DNA of 64,000 bases from Bufo bufo (taxonomy: Eukaryota > Chordata > Amphibia > Anura > Bufonidae). Both the position numbers and the translations under genes were made by a program. The notes beneath the pieces were generated by a model that had not been told where the DNA came from, did not search any database, and saw nothing but the letters and a program-made list of their open reading frames with translations. Positions 31,879-43,207 of the stretch are shown piece after piece. The DNA is taken from assembly GCF_905171765.1 (NCBI RefSeq), contig NC_053390.1:308888984-308952983 (forward strand), written 5' to 3'. Every line of letters starts with the position of its first letter. Position 1 is the stretch's first letter.

Positions 31879-32095
31879 AATTTATTGATAAGCCTTCTAT
31901 GTGGGACAGTATCATAAGCATTACTAAAGTCTAGATAAGCGATGTCTACTGTACCTCCGCCATCTATTATTTTAGTCACCTAATAAAATAAAAAAATAAA
32001 AATCAAGATTAGTTTGACATGATCTCCCTGAAGTAAACCCATGCTGTTTTTCATCATTCAATCCATGGGATTTTAGATGTTCCACAATCCTCTCC
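31879..32095 (-). pseudogene. CR1-type LINE ORF2, reverse transcriptase (second part)
   Basis: Minus strand: 'ERIVEHLKSHGLNDEKQHGF', 'TSGRSCQTNL', then after a stop 'GTVDIAYLDFSNAYDTVPH' followed by RRLINKL. This is the RT region with the first catalytic aspartate (AYLDFSNAYD, motif A). It continues the frame interrupted at 42306 by the MITE-like insertion. A stop falls near 31985-31990. It ends at the junction with the retroviral fragment, so the YxDD motif is lost. Confidence 0.85.
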
Positions 32096-32330
32096 TTAAG
32101 GCCTCATGCACACGACAGTTGCGTTTTTTTTCGCGGACCCATTGACTTTCAATGGGTCCGTGGAAAAATCGGAAAAAAAACAGTTTTGAAGCCGCATCAG
32201 TGATCCGTGTTTCCTGTCCGTCAAAAAAATATGACCTGGGGGCGTGGCCAGCTATGCAGGAGTGAAGACGTGTGTGCTGCGAGCTCCTCCACAGCACCGG
32301 AGTTAATCCACCGCCAGCGACCCTTTAAAA

Positions 32331-33692
32331 ATGGGCAAAATCCCTAAAAAGGTCAAGACCCGCTCTGTGGCCCCCCTGACATCCTCACAGGGGGACATAC
32401 CCAGGCTTTTCGCCAGGCAGCCTGCAACGCCAGGGCCCGACATGACCGAGCACGCCAAGCGCTTCCAAGATGGCGCCGCCGGCCCTGAAACAACTCCGCT
32501 CACAGCGGTAGCTAAGCCTGGGGCTGAACACCCGAAGCACCGGTCGCACTTACCGGATCGACGGAGAGTCCGGTCCGCATCGGTGCCGTCCCTAGGCAGC
32601 AGCCCTGACCGGGCCCAGATGTCTCGTGCCCAGGAGGAAGAGGGCCCTGGAGCACACGCTGATCCCTCATCTTCAGCTCAGGGTGGAGGCCTGACAGCTG
32701 CCACAATGTCTCCCTGCGGTCCGGCGATCCAGGTTAGTGAGGAGGAGTTCCCCCCACTACAGAGGGCTCCTCAGCTGACCCCTCACCCTGTTGCCTGGGG
32801 TCCCAGAACCCCCACCTCGCCTGCAGCCTCACTGAGCCCAGGGATGGGATCCCCCGCTGGGTCCCCTTGGTCGGGTTCCCAGCCAGCTTTATGGGACACC
32901 CCCAGCCACAGAGAGACACCCTGAAAGGGCTAATGAAAAGGCCTCAAATTCACCACAGGCTGCGGCCTCATCCCCGTGCACACTGCGGGAGCCTCCTTTA
33001 ACTCGCTCTCCTGAGCCGTCCCTAGCAAATTCCCCATACTGGTCCACAGGCTTGTCGTGGGACGGATCCCATCCGCGGCATGATAACACCGCTTTATTAG
33101 GCACACAGACCCTGGCTGCCCCTCCAGCGTCAGCCTTATGGGGTTCTCCATCTTTGCCCCAGAGATCTGTGTCCCATGCTCCTCTACCTGACGAGGACTC
33201 TCGGCCTCCTACCATGGCGGACTTACGCAACCTGATGTGCTCACTTCCCACCAAGTCAGACCTCTCTAGTTTTGCAGCTAACATTTTACAAGAATGTAAA
33301 AAAGAATTCACACAAGTACGCTCTGAGATGGTTCAACAGGAGCATGATTCCTTGTCTGCAGATGTGCAGGTATTGAAAGACAAACTACAATCCCACGATA
33401 CACAGCTACACGCCTTGCAATATCATCTGGATGATGTCGAAAATAGGAGCCGTCGCAATAATATTCGGATCAGAGGCCTCCCTGAGTCAATAACACAGGC
33501 GGTTCTTTTATCTACCATTGTAAAAATTTTCTATGACCTCCTGGGACGTCCGCCAAGCTCCAGCATCAAAATCGACCGTGCCCATAGGGCATTGAGACCT
33601 CCCAACCCTGACCCCTCAAAACCAAGGGACGTCATCTGTAGAGTCCACTTTTATGCCGTCAAAGATCAGATCCTGCTCAAGGCCCGACAGAT
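32331..33692 (+). pseudogene. L1 copy A ORF1, N-terminal part
   Basis: ORF1 is the RNA-binding chaperone of the L1 particle. It starts at the ATG at 32331 (MGKIPKKVKTRS), with a long Pro/Ser/Gly-rich disordered part. A frame change near 32910-32925 leads into the second frame, which carries a coiled coil ('SADVQVLKDKLQSHDTQLHA') and the start of the RRM-like domain ('NRSRRNNIRIRGLPE', 'IKIDRAHRALRPP', 'KPRDVICRVHFY'). The frame is cut by L1 copy B after 'LLKARQ'. The C-terminal domain follows at 36220. Confidence 0.88.
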
Positions 33693-35781
33693 ACATACGG
33701 ATCAGGCCGGATTCATGCCCAACATGTCAACGCCTGTTAATATTAGACGCCTCTTCCTGAATATACAGGCGGGCCGGTTCCACGGGTTGAATGCGGCGGT
33801 CGCGTCTCTGGACGCGGCCAAAGCATTTGATAGTGTGGAATGGGATTACCTGTGGGCTGTACTTGGGAGGATGGGCTTTGGATCTGTCCTTATCCAATGG
33901 ATCAAGCTTTTATATAAAATCCCCACTGCTAGGATTAGGGTTAATGGAGCTCTTTCTCACTCCTTTTCGTTACACAGAGGGACAAGGCAGGGGTGTCCAT
34001 TATCGCCCTTGCTTTTTGCAATAGCTATTGAGCCGTTGGCAGCGGCATTGAGGGAGGTGCGGGAGGTTCAAGGTTTTAAATATGGGGGGATAACTGAAAA
34101 GGTGGCCCTCTACGCTGATGATATGCTTCTATTCCTTGATGATTGGAACTCCTCCCTTCCGGCAGCTATGAGCATCATAAATGGGTTCAGTAGGTTATCG
34201 GGACTGTGCATTAACTGGTCCAAGTCTGCACTTATGACGCTTTCGACTGAGGAGGGGCGAGGTGGAGGCTCTACGGAGGGCTTGCAACTAGTCAAATCCT
34301 TTAAATACCTGGGTGTTCAGGTCACCATTGATGTAGCGGACTATGAAAAATTAAACCTGACTCCGTTAATACAGCGATTTCGACAGAAGGTGCAGACGTG
34401 GACTAAGTTGCCACTCTCAGTAATAGGAAGAGTTAATCTTATAAAAATGATTTTAATGCCACAGCTCCTATATTTGCTACATAATGCACCTGTATGGGTG
34501 CCTGCCAGATTTTTTGTCACAGTTAATGCTATATTCAGGGACCTGATTTGGAAGAGAGGAGTTCCACGTATTAAACTAGCAACGCTGTGCAGATCAAAAA
34601 CGGATGGGGGACTCGGGGCTCCGGATCCGTGGATTTACTATTTAGCTGCCCAACTTCAACAATTGCGGGGATGGGGAGTGGAGGAAGGAATTGATAAAGC
34701 AGGAAGAATAGTGGGTCACTATCTTAAAGGCAAGAATCTGATGACGGCACTGGAAGATGGATCATTGGATAAAATGGGAAGCGACATCCCGCTACTACGG
34801 GTGATTCATAAAGTATGGTGGAAAGGCAGGTCAATAGCTGGGGTACAGGGTTATACTAGGTTCACCGCAATTTGGCCTAACCTTCTGTATGCAGAATTAC
34901 ATAAAGTGCCTGGTGTCCAGGTTTGGGGTAGGTATGGACTCACTTACATGCACCAGCTATATGAGGGGAATACTCTGAAAGAATATGCCCAACTTCAAAA
35001 GGAATTTATGCTCCCACACTCCCAATTCTATTTATACTTGCAGATGCGACACGCTATACGTGCTCAGGATGCAGCGGGGGGAGTTGCGCCGGCCTCCAGA
35101 AATCCGATGATTGATTTAGCTAGTTCCGGGGGTTCCACCAGAGGGGTCATATCATTGCACTATAGTAGCCTTATGGAAATGAAGTTTAAAAAGCAACCTC
35201 TTCGGTTGTATGATAAGTGGCGGGAGGATATTGACGACCTGACAGAAGAGCAATGGCGTGCAGTATTGGATGGGTTCACAGATGTTGCGGTTAGCGAAAC
35301 GCATAGAATGTCACAATTGCTGTTGCTGCATAGAGTTTATCGAACACCTGTCCTTTTGAGGAGAATGGGGTACAGGTCGGATGACATGTGTCCTAGATGC
35401 GATGCACCCAATGCCACGTTGATGCACCTTATGTGGAACTGCCCTAGGTTGAGGAGATATTGGGAAGGCATAATAGATCTAATACGGAAAGTGTTCGAGA
35501 TAAGAGTGGAGGCAGATGCCAGATTATGTGTATTAGGTTGCACTGAGTCAGTACAACTAGCTGCGGAGCAGAAATTAGCGGTAACCCGCATATTGTATCA
35601 AGCAAGAAAGGTGATTGCGTTCCATTGGATAGATCATGATCCTCCGGAGGTGGGGGAGCTTGTTCGTAAGGTCCACACACTGTTACAAATGGAAAACTTC
35701 GTATACCAGAAGAGAAACAACAGTAAGAAGTATGAGAGGATTTGGGGAAGGTGGAGGCAATACTACAATATTGTAGACTAA
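33052..35781 (+). pseudogene. Chimeric open frame: L1-A ORF1 fused to L1-B reverse transcriptase
   Basis: A continuous frame of 909 codons (counted from a TTG at 33052; it is open upstream to about 32915). The first 213 codons or so are ORF1 of L1 copy A (coiled coil and RRM). From about 33693 the frame passes without a break into ORF2 of L1 copy B. It was made by insertion of copy B in the same frame and not by a gene-building process. Whether it is translated is unknown. Confidence 0.9.
33693..35781 (+). pseudogene. L1 copy B ORF2, reverse transcriptase to C terminus
   Basis: Open over about 696 codons with no stop. It begins inside the fingers region with 'HTDQAGFMPNMSTPVNIRRL'. RT motif A is 'ASLDAAKAFDSVEW', motif B 'RGTRQGCPLSPLLF' and motif C 'LYADDMLLFLDDW' (catalytic YADD). 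Thumb and linker follow, then a cysteine/histidine motif near the end, 'CPRCDAPNATLMHLMWNC', typical of L1 ORF2 C termini. It ends YYNIVD at 35781. The endonuclease and the first part of RT are lost, so it cannot move, although what remains is unbroken. Confidence 0.93.
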
Positions 35782-36205
35782 TGTTGCTTAAAATAAATAC
35801 TGAAATCCACATTGTCCCGGATCCACTCATATTTTTAGAGGTCACACATAGGAGACAGCGGTGTCATAGATTACTGGGAGGAGGTACGGGAGGTGTGCTG
35901 CCAAAGGGTATGGGGTATAGTCTACTGGAATGAGGAAATGGTATATACGTTCTATTATGCTGTAATGTAATGTACTGATATATTTGAAGTAAGGACATAC
36001 AATATGTGTCTGAGGTGTATGTGCCGGATGTCCAGCTAAACTGTATAACTGATGCATTTCTATATTGAATGCTCTCTGGAAAAGACTTTTGGAGGGTATC
36101 TGCCTGGATCCAGGACGTTGGGGTATGGGGGGGGGGGGGGACTGTTTCGTTTGTCTTATAAAATGTTTTGAAAATCTCAATAAAAACAATCTGATTTAAA
36201 AAAAA
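35782..36205 (+). other. L1 copy B 3' UTR
   Basis: Non-coding tail with a G run (36128-36140) and a final AATAAA at 36178, ending in the A tail at the duplicated target. Confidence 0.8.
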
Positions 36206-36219
36206 AAGGCCCGACAGAT

Positions 36220-36625
36220 GTCGTCTCTGACCTACGACGGTGTCCCCTTTATCTTGCTACAGGACTTATCCCGCTACACCCTAGCCCAACGTGCTGCTTT
36301 GCGCCCACTATTGCACCTCCTCAAAGAGCGCAGTATCTCTTACCGTTGGGGCTTTCCTTTTGCTCTACTTGCGGGCCCTAAAGATCAAGTCGTCACCCTG
36401 CGGGACCCTACAGATCTTTCTCACTTTCTACAGCAGCTGGACTTGCCACCAGTTGAATTGGGACCCTGGCCTTCCCTTCTCCCGCCTGCCTCTGAGACGA
36501 GGGGGCGACAGCGTCCACTGCCTACTGATAAAGCGTCCAGTTCTTCTGCTCAGGCCTCAAGAGGACGACTCCAGAGAGGATTGGACTACTCAAGTCGCAG
36601 ATCCTCACCTCGCCTTGCCACCTGA
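36220..36625 (+). pseudogene. L1 copy A ORF1, C-terminal domain
   Basis: Continues ORF1 after the copy B insertion: 'SSLTYDGVPFILLQDLSRYT', 'LAQRAALRPLLHLLKERSIS' and 'YRWGFPFALL' form the C-terminal nucleic-acid-binding domain. A Ser/Arg-rich tail follows, and it stops at 36625. The same fold is encoded by L1 copy C at 63448-63861 ('VIYEGSELVFYQDVAP ... YSWLYPFGLS'). Confidence 0.88.
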
Positions 36626-37036
36626 AGGGCTCCCTGCTTTATCTGCCTGGGACTACTAAAGCTCTAACGTGCTGAATGTTCCTTATTGGTTCTTAGTTGT
36701 TTACCCATTCTCTTTATCTGTCTTTATGCTCTAAATTTGCTGGTGCTTATAAGTTTACATTTGCATCCACTGGTGTTGTGGAGGGTCAGCTCCTGTCCGG
36801 CTGACACTTTCTCCCCCAAATAAGTAGAGACTTTCCCTTGGGGTGTCTTCCCCAAGTGACAGCCTCTTTGGACCTTCGGGTCACATAAAACCACTCTATT
36901 CTCCCTCTTTCAGGGTTTTCCTCCTGATTGTTTATTTCTAATTGTTGTTTTTTCCTTTTTTTGTCTTTTTGTTTTCTGTCGGTTGTCTCCCCGTGCCTCC
37001 CTTGTGTTTTTTTCCTTCCCCCCTCCCCCCACAGCA

Positions 37037-40000
37037 ATGGGGTCTCTGAAGATTGCATCATTCAACGCGAAAGGTCTCAACATTCCAGAAAAAAGGGCCC
37101 AGGTACTTCATCACTTTCATCGCCAAAAGGTACATATTGTCTGTTTTCAAGAAACGCACTTTAAGGAGGGTAGCGCCCCAAACATACGACATCGACACTA
37201 CACCACCTGGCACTTTGCAAATAATGCGGTGAATAAGACCAAAGGAGTCGCCATAGCGATCCACAAGTCTTTACCCCATCAAGTGCTGGGTTGTACTGCC
37301 GACCCAGATGAGAGATATCTAGCCCTCACATTACTTATTGGAGGCCAGGAATTAACCTTCCTTAATGTATATGCCCCTAACCAAAATCAAGCTCCCTTCA
37401 CTGTAAACCTCATTGATAACGTCATACCGTTGCTTAGGGGGACAGTTATCTTATGTGGTGACCTTAATCTGACGCTTGACCCGACACTTGACAATTCGAC
37501 TGGACGTGCCTCCCTCACATATCCCACCATTAAAAAGGTAAAACGAGCGCTGCTCCAATTGGAATTGCGAGACGCCTGGAGGATCCAGCAGCAGTTGATA
37601 GGGATTACACCTTTTACTCCGCCCCCCATGGCTCATATAGCCGTATTGATCATATCCTTATCCAGCAATCGGCCCTATCCTGGCTTGACTCCACACAAAT
37701 AGGAAATATCCTTTGGTCTGACCACGCCCCCATATACTGCTCCTTGAACTTGCCCTTCCTCTCTAGACAGGAATGGACATGGCGGTTAAACGAAAGTCTC
37801 CTTCTTGATGCGGGGTGCGCTGCTGACCTTGCTAGCAGTATAACAAACTTCTTATCAGATCATAAGGAGGATTCTACCCCAATACCGATCCGATGGGAGG
37901 CCTTGAAGTGTGTTCTTCGAGGTGTACTCATTAAGCATGGCTCCCGTCTCAAGAAGGAGAAAGCCCATTCACTTAAGCTTGCCCTACAAAGAGTCACTTC
38001 CCTGGAACTTGCCCACAAACGAGCACTTACCCTGCAAACCCTGCATGATCTCCAGAATGCACGTATGGAAGCTAAACGCCTCCTAGATGTATCCTACAAA
38101 CGTATGGTACAAATTTGCAGGAGTAAATTCTATGAATACGGGAATAAAAGTGGCCGTATGTTGGCAAGGGCTCTAAAGGGAAGACTAGCAGCCTCCCATA
38201 TCCCCGCTATCAAAAATGCCTAGGATCGTATGACCCACACAACCGCTTATATTGCGGCTTCTTTCCACTCCTTCTATTCGAAGCTCTACAACCTGCCCCA
38301 AACATCCCCTCAAGTAGTAGGCAAACACCCTGACCCACCTCTCCTACTTCCCAAGCTTTCTGCGCTTGATTCTGCCAATATGGAGACTCTATTCACAGAC
38401 ACTGAACTTCATACGGTACTTAAGTCGCTCCCGGGTGGCAAGAGCACAGGCCCTGACGGGTTCACGGCTAGGTTCTACAAAGTCTTTTCTTCCAATCTTT
38501 CCCCTATTATGCTCCAAGTCTTTAATGGAGTGTCTCCTGGGCTCCCCTTCCCGGCGCAGACCACAGAGGCGCATATTACGGTCATTCCGAAACCAGGAAA
38601 GGACCCGCACCTGTGTGCCAGCTACCGTCCTATCTCCCTTTTAAACGTAGATCTTAAGATCTTCGCCAAGTTAATGGCGAACAGATTGAACGCTTATCTG
38701 CCTTCCCTGGTTTCCGCTGATCAGGTTGGGTTTGTGCCGGGGAGGGAGGCCCGGGACAACACTCTTAAAACCCTCGACATCATCCTCTATGCCAAATCTA
38801 AAAAGGTCCCCCTTATGGTGCTTTCCCTAGACGCAGAAAAGGCCTTTGACCGGATATCTTGGCGCGCCATCCATGAGACTCTTTCACATATAGGTTTGGG
38901 CCCACTATTCCTGTCAAAGGTCCTGACACTATACCAACATCCCACCGCTAGAGTCAAAGTAAATGGTGCCCTCTCCCCCCCCTTCCCAATCCATAATGGG
39001 ACGCGGCAGGGATGCCCATTGTCCCCCTTATTATATGTTCTAGTTATGGAACACCTGCTGACTTCTATTCGTGCCAATCCAGACATAACGGGAATAAAGA
39101 TCGAATCACGAGAGTACAAATGCGCGGCGTTTGCCGACGATCTCCTTCTCTACATAACCAACCCACATATCTCTTTGCCGTCCTTACTCCGGGAAATATC
39201 TCAATTTAGTACCTGGTCCAATTTTAAGATTAATATGTCCAAGTCAGAGGCCTTAGATGTTACTTTGCCAAATGAACTGACCCTTGCTCTTAAGGCTTCT
39301 TTTCCCTTTACCTGGCCACTTAAAGGCATAACGTATCTGGGGATTAAATTGACAGCAGACCTCTCACGACTTCATAGGTTAAACTTTGCGCCTCTCCTCT
39401 TACAGTTCCAAAAAGATTTAGACGAATGGCGTAAACGAGACTTTTCTTGGTTTGGAAGGATTAGTATAGTAAAGATGACCCTTTTGCCAAAACTACTGTA
39501 CCTGTTACAGACTATTCCCCTTCACATACTGTCCACTTTCTGGTCCCAACTCCGTAGGTGCTTCACACAATTTGTATGGGCCCCTGGCCGACCGCGGATA
39601 AAATGGGAGATAATGACCCGCACCAAGGAAACGGGAGGAGTGGGTCTTCCAGATTGTAGACTATACTATCACTCTGCAGCATATGCCCGACTGTTGGACC
39701 TGACACGTGCTGATTCTCCCAAGGCGTGGGTACAAATTACTAGGGATACTTCAATGTGCGCGGTATCAACCCTCCCATGGCTAGTGGGCTCTCCGCGCCA
39801 GACGTCGTCACATTTGTCCTTCTCTGCTCACCATACCCTTGCAACTTTAGCATCCATTAGTCGCTCAACCTCACTGATTGACCCTAAAGGCCCTCTGGTG
39901 CCAGTCACGGATCACCCTAGATTCCCTCCAAACATTTTCTTCAAAGCTCAAGAACCCGACCGATCAGGTTCTGCCAAGTCCTCTCTGGCCCTGTACTAAA

Positions 40001-40808
40001 ACCCCTGGCCCAGATTTTAGAGGCTCCACTATCCCGCAATTCCTTTGAATACTTGCAGCTCCAACACTTTTACACCTCTCTAAGTAGCACCCACACTCTG
40101 GCCAGAAAACTCACTGAGTTTGAGCGGATGTGTGTCTCCCCCTCAGCGACCTCATACCCCATATCCTCAGTATACAAACTACTGATACACCAGCGATCCT
40201 CGTGCCTTCCTCCATATTGTCAAGCATGGGAGCGGGACTTGGGGAATCATTATACAACAGCCCAGTGGAACAGATGCTTCCTTTTAGCACACAAATCAAC
40301 GGTTTCGGCCAAAGCTCAGGAAACTAGCTACAAAATTGTATCTAGATGGTACAGAGTACCTGCACTACTCCACAAATGGTTCCCGACGGTGTCGGATCGT
40401 TGTTGGAGATGTCTTAAAGAGGAAGGCACGATGATCCATGTATGGTGGAACTGTAGTGGCTTACGGCCCTTTTGGAACTTTGTTCATAGAATAATTAGAG
40501 AGGTCACAGGGGTCCCTATCCAAAACTCCCCGGAAGCTCTTTTATTATTCGACAGTGTCCTGAATGTCCCGGCATATAAGAAATCCCTCCTAAAATATAT
40601 GGTTCAGGCAGCAAAGGCGGTGATCCCCTGGCATTGGAAATCCCCTTCTCCCCCTTCGCCTGAGGAGTGGTTTGATGAAATTGCTCTGTATCAGAGGTTG
40701 GAAGATCTCATTAGTATTTCGCCCGCAGAAACCGCACGATATGTGAAGACTTGGGGCCCCTGGGAAGCCTTTCGCTCTTCAGCCGCATTTCGTGATGCGC
40801 AGGTTTAA
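37037..40808 (+). pseudogene. L1 copy A ORF2 (endonuclease + reverse transcriptase)
   Basis: ORF2 nicks the target and copies the RNA. It probably starts at MGSLKIASFNAKGLN (37037). Endonuclease blocks: 'SFNAKGLN', 'CFQETHF', 'NVYAPNQN', 'CGDLNLTLDPTLD', and after a frameshift near 37620 'SRIDHIL' and 'WSDHAPIY'. An amber stop lies at 38221-38223 before the RT. RT motifs are 'LSLDAEKAFDRISW' (A), 'NGTRQGCPLSPLLY' (B) and 'FADDLLLYIT' (C). A second frameshift lies near 39965, and the C-terminal zinc-knuckle-like 'CWRCLKEEGTMIHVWWNC' is at about 40400. It ends at 40808. Three simple breaks only, so a fairly recent copy. Confidence 0.93.
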
Positions 40809-41091
40809 CCACTCCAGTAGAAATTATACCCCTCCCCCCTCTTTTCCTCCCCCCTACTCCCTTGTCCTATGTCTTGTCTGTCTATATGTTACTGAAATTT
40901 TACATGTCCATTTAGATTTGTCTAACTCATATTCTCTCATGAGCTATACTATGTGATGACGGGTGTATGCCCAACACAGTTCTGTGGACACCCTGTTTGA
41001 ACTGTTAACGCTGTTTGAATTTGCATATGTCTCTATTTTGGTTGTACCGAAAAATTTCAATAAAACCTAAATTTGAAAAAAATAAATAAAT
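40809..41091 (+). other. L1 copy A 3' UTR
   Basis: C/T-rich then T-rich tail, AATAAAACC at 41060-41068 and an A-rich end that meets the duplicated ATATGACCTG. Confidence 0.8.
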
Positions 41092-41413
41092 ATATGACCT
41101 GTCCTATTTTTTTGATTCAAGTCAATGGGTCCGTGAAAGAACACGGATGCACACAAGATTGGCATCCGCGTCCGTGATCCGTGGCCGTAGGTTACTTTAA
41201 TGACAGATCATTAAGCAATGCGCCGCACAGACCTGTCACTTACCAGTAGGAGGGGCTCCCGGCCGGACACAGACAGCGCAGCAGCCAGCAGGTAAGTATG
41301 ATGCTTCTAATATTGTAATATTGCTAAGTAACCATGGCAACCAGGCCTGCAGTAGCGTCCTGGTTGCCATGGTTACCGATCGGAGCCCCAGAGCGATTAA
41401 ACTGGGACTCCGA

Positions 41414-41645
41414 TCGGAACACTCCGCTGCCACCAATGATCGGGGGGGGGAGAGGGGAGGCCGCACACTGGCCACCAATAAGATTACAATAGAGGGAGGG
41501 GGGGCGGGGGAGGCCTCACACTGGCCACCAATGATATTACAATAGGGGGGGGGGGGGGGGCCGCACATTGGCCACCAATGATATTACAATAGAGGGAGGG
41601 GGGGTGGGGGAGGCCGCACACTGGCCACCAATGATATTCAAACTG
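41414..41645. repeat. Short tandem array, 50-60 bp G-rich unit
   Basis: Five units that start CCACCAATGATATTACAATAG and run into a G-rich stretch and 'GGCCGCACACTGG'. The runs of G differ between units. This lies in the MITE interior. Confidence 0.85.
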
Positions 41646-41662
41646 GGGAGGGAGGGGGGTCT

Positions 41663-41812
41663 GCCCCCTGCTGCCTGGCAGCCCCTGATCTCTTACAGGG
41701 GGCTATGATACGCACAATTAACCCCTTCAGGTGCGGCACCTGAAGGGTTAATTGTGCTGATCACAGCCCCCTGTAAAAGATCGGGTGCTGCCAGGCAGCA
41801 GGGGGCAGTCAT
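41663..41812. repeat. Palindrome in the MITE interior
   Basis: CTGCCCCCTGCTGCCTGGCA at the left and TGCCAGGCAGCAGGGGGCAG at the right, with further pairing of 'ACAGGGGGCT' and 'AGCCCCCTGT'. The centre is 'AACCCCTTCAGGTGCGGCAC' / 'CTGAAGGGTTAA'. Confidence 0.85.
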
Positions 41813-41825
41813 GTACACAGTTCGT

Positions 41826-42020
41826 CGTATATTCTAACTAGAAGCGTCCCCATCACTATGGGAACGCCTCTGTGTTAGAATATACTGTAGGATCTGAGTT
41901 TCACGATGTAACTCAAATCCGATGGTATATTCTAACATAGAGGCGTTCCCATGGTGATGGGGACGCTTCAAGTTAAAATATACCATCGGATTGGAGAAAA
42001 CTCTGATCCTATGGTATATT
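41826..42020. repeat. Inverted repeat, TATATTCTAACTAGAAGCGTCC arms
   Basis: 'GAAGCGTCCCCATCACTATGG' with 'GAACGCCTCTGTGTTAGAATATA' is answered by 'TATATTCTAACATAGAGGCG' with 'TTCCCATGGTGATGGGGACG'. A second hairpin next to the previous palindrome. Confidence 0.75.
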
Positions 42021-42305
42021 AACTCCTGACTTTACATTGAAAGTCAATGGGGGACGGATCCGTTTGAAATTGCACCATATTGTGTCAACGTCAAACGGAT
42101 CCGTCCCCATTGACTTGCATTGTAATTCAGGACGGATCCGTTTGGCTCCGCACGGCCAGGCGGACACCAAAATGACTTTTTTTTCATGTCCGTGGATCCT
42201 CCAAAAATCAAGGAAGACCCACGGACGAAAAAACGGTCACGGATCACGGACCAACGGAACCCCGTTTTGCGGACCGTGAAAAAAAACGGTCGTGTGCATG
42301 AGGCC

Positions 42306-43170
42306 GAAGTATGGTTTCCATTAATTTCCCTACTATTGATGTCAGGCTTACTGGCCTATAGTTGCCCGATTCCTCCCTATTACCTTACTTGTGAATGGGC
42401 ACAACATTTGCTAATTTCCAATCCGCTGGGACGACTCCCATTTCCAGTGATTGGTTAAATAAATCTGTTAATGGTTTTGCTAGTTCACCGATAAGCTCTT
42501 TTAATAGCTTTGGGTGTATCCCATCAGGCCCCAGTGACTTATTTGTATTAATTTTAGACAGCTGACTCAGAACCTCTTGCTCGGTAAAGACATATGCATC
42601 AAAAGATTCATTAGTCTTCCTCCCTAACCGAGGTCCTTTTCCTTCATTTTCCTTTGTAAAAACTGAACAGAAGTATTCATTGAGGCAGTCAGCTAGTTCT
42701 TTATCTTGTTCCATATACCTTCCTTTTTTTGTTTTTAATGTGGTAATTCCTTGTTTTAATTTCCTTTTTTCATTTATGTATCTAAAGAATGTCTTATCAC
42801 CTTTTTTCACTGATTGAGCTAATTTCTCTTTTGCCTGTGCTTTAGAAGCTCTTATAACTTGCTTGGCCTCTCTGCCTAATCTTCTAAATTCCCCTGTCAT
42901 CCTCTTTTTTTTTTTTTATATAATTACTAAATACTACCTTTTTGTTTTTAATGATTTTGGCCACTTCTGCTGAGTACCACAGTGGTCTCTTCCTTTTTTT
43001 GCTTTTACTGACAAGCCTAATGCAATTATCTGTTGCCTTCAATAGTGCCACTTTTAAGTAATCCCATTTCTCCTGGACTCCATTGAAACTGTTCCAGTCT
43101 GATAGGGACTCGTATACCACTAATCTAATTTTAGAAAAGTCAGTTTTTCTAAAATCGAAAACTGCAATTT
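42306..43170 (-). pseudogene. CR1-type LINE ORF2, between endonuclease and RT (first part)
   Basis: Minus strand, two overlapping frames. Frame one (43120-42884) has 'WNSFNGVQEKWDYLKVALL' and 'KRPLWYSAEVAKIIKNKK'. Frame two (42900-42385) has 'FFRYINEKRKLKQGI', 'KELADCLNEYFCSVFT', 'KSLGPDGIHPKLLKEL' and 'DWKLANVVPIHK', which is the beginning of the RT domain (N-K-x-x-G-P-D-G block). After a stop near 42384 it reads 'ESGNYRPVSLTSIVGKLMET' and is then interrupted by the MITE-like element; the frame resumes at 32095. A run of T causes the frame change near 42900. Confidence 0.88.
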
Positions 43171-43207
43171 CACCTTTGAAGGGGGTGATCTAGGGATAGA
43201 GGGAAGC

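Larger units (their letters stand above)
33693..36205 (+). mobile_element. 5'-truncated L1/Tx1-type LINE (copy B)
   Basis: Flanked by a perfect 14-bp duplication, AAGGCCCGACAGAT (33679-33692 and 36206-36219), and ending in AATAAAAACAATCTGATTT plus an A tail. These are the marks of target-primed reverse transcription. It is 2.5 kb, truncated within the reverse transcriptase. It inserted into ORF1 of copy A in the same orientation. Confidence 0.95.
32239..41091 (+). mobile_element. Full-length L1/Tx1-type LINE (copy A)
   Basis: Starts GGGGGCGTGGCCAGCTATGC and ends with AATAAAACC followed by an A-rich (AAATAAATAAAT) tail. The same 10 bp, ATATGACCTG, flanks it at 32229-32238 and 41092-41101 and is the target duplication in the host MITE. 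Without the inner L1 (33693-36205 plus its duplicated target) it is about 6.3 kb, the normal full length. It has a 5' UTR of about 90 bp, ORF1, an A/T-rich spacer (36626-37036) and ORF2. Confidence 0.92.
32096..42305. mobile_element. MITE-like element (about 1.35 kb) split by an L1
   Basis: TTA + (A)GGCCTCATGCACACGAC at the left and GGTCGTGTGCATGAGGCC at the right are inverted ends of the family seen at 6886, 11216 and 11995. It sits in the reverse-transcriptase frame of the minus-strand CR1, and removing it rejoins that frame. The left flank TTA (32096-32098) faces GAA at the right (42306-42308), so the 3-bp duplication seems to have one change. The L1 32239-41091 lies inside. The remaining interior (41102-42300) has palindromes and a short G-rich array. 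Confidence 0.82.
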
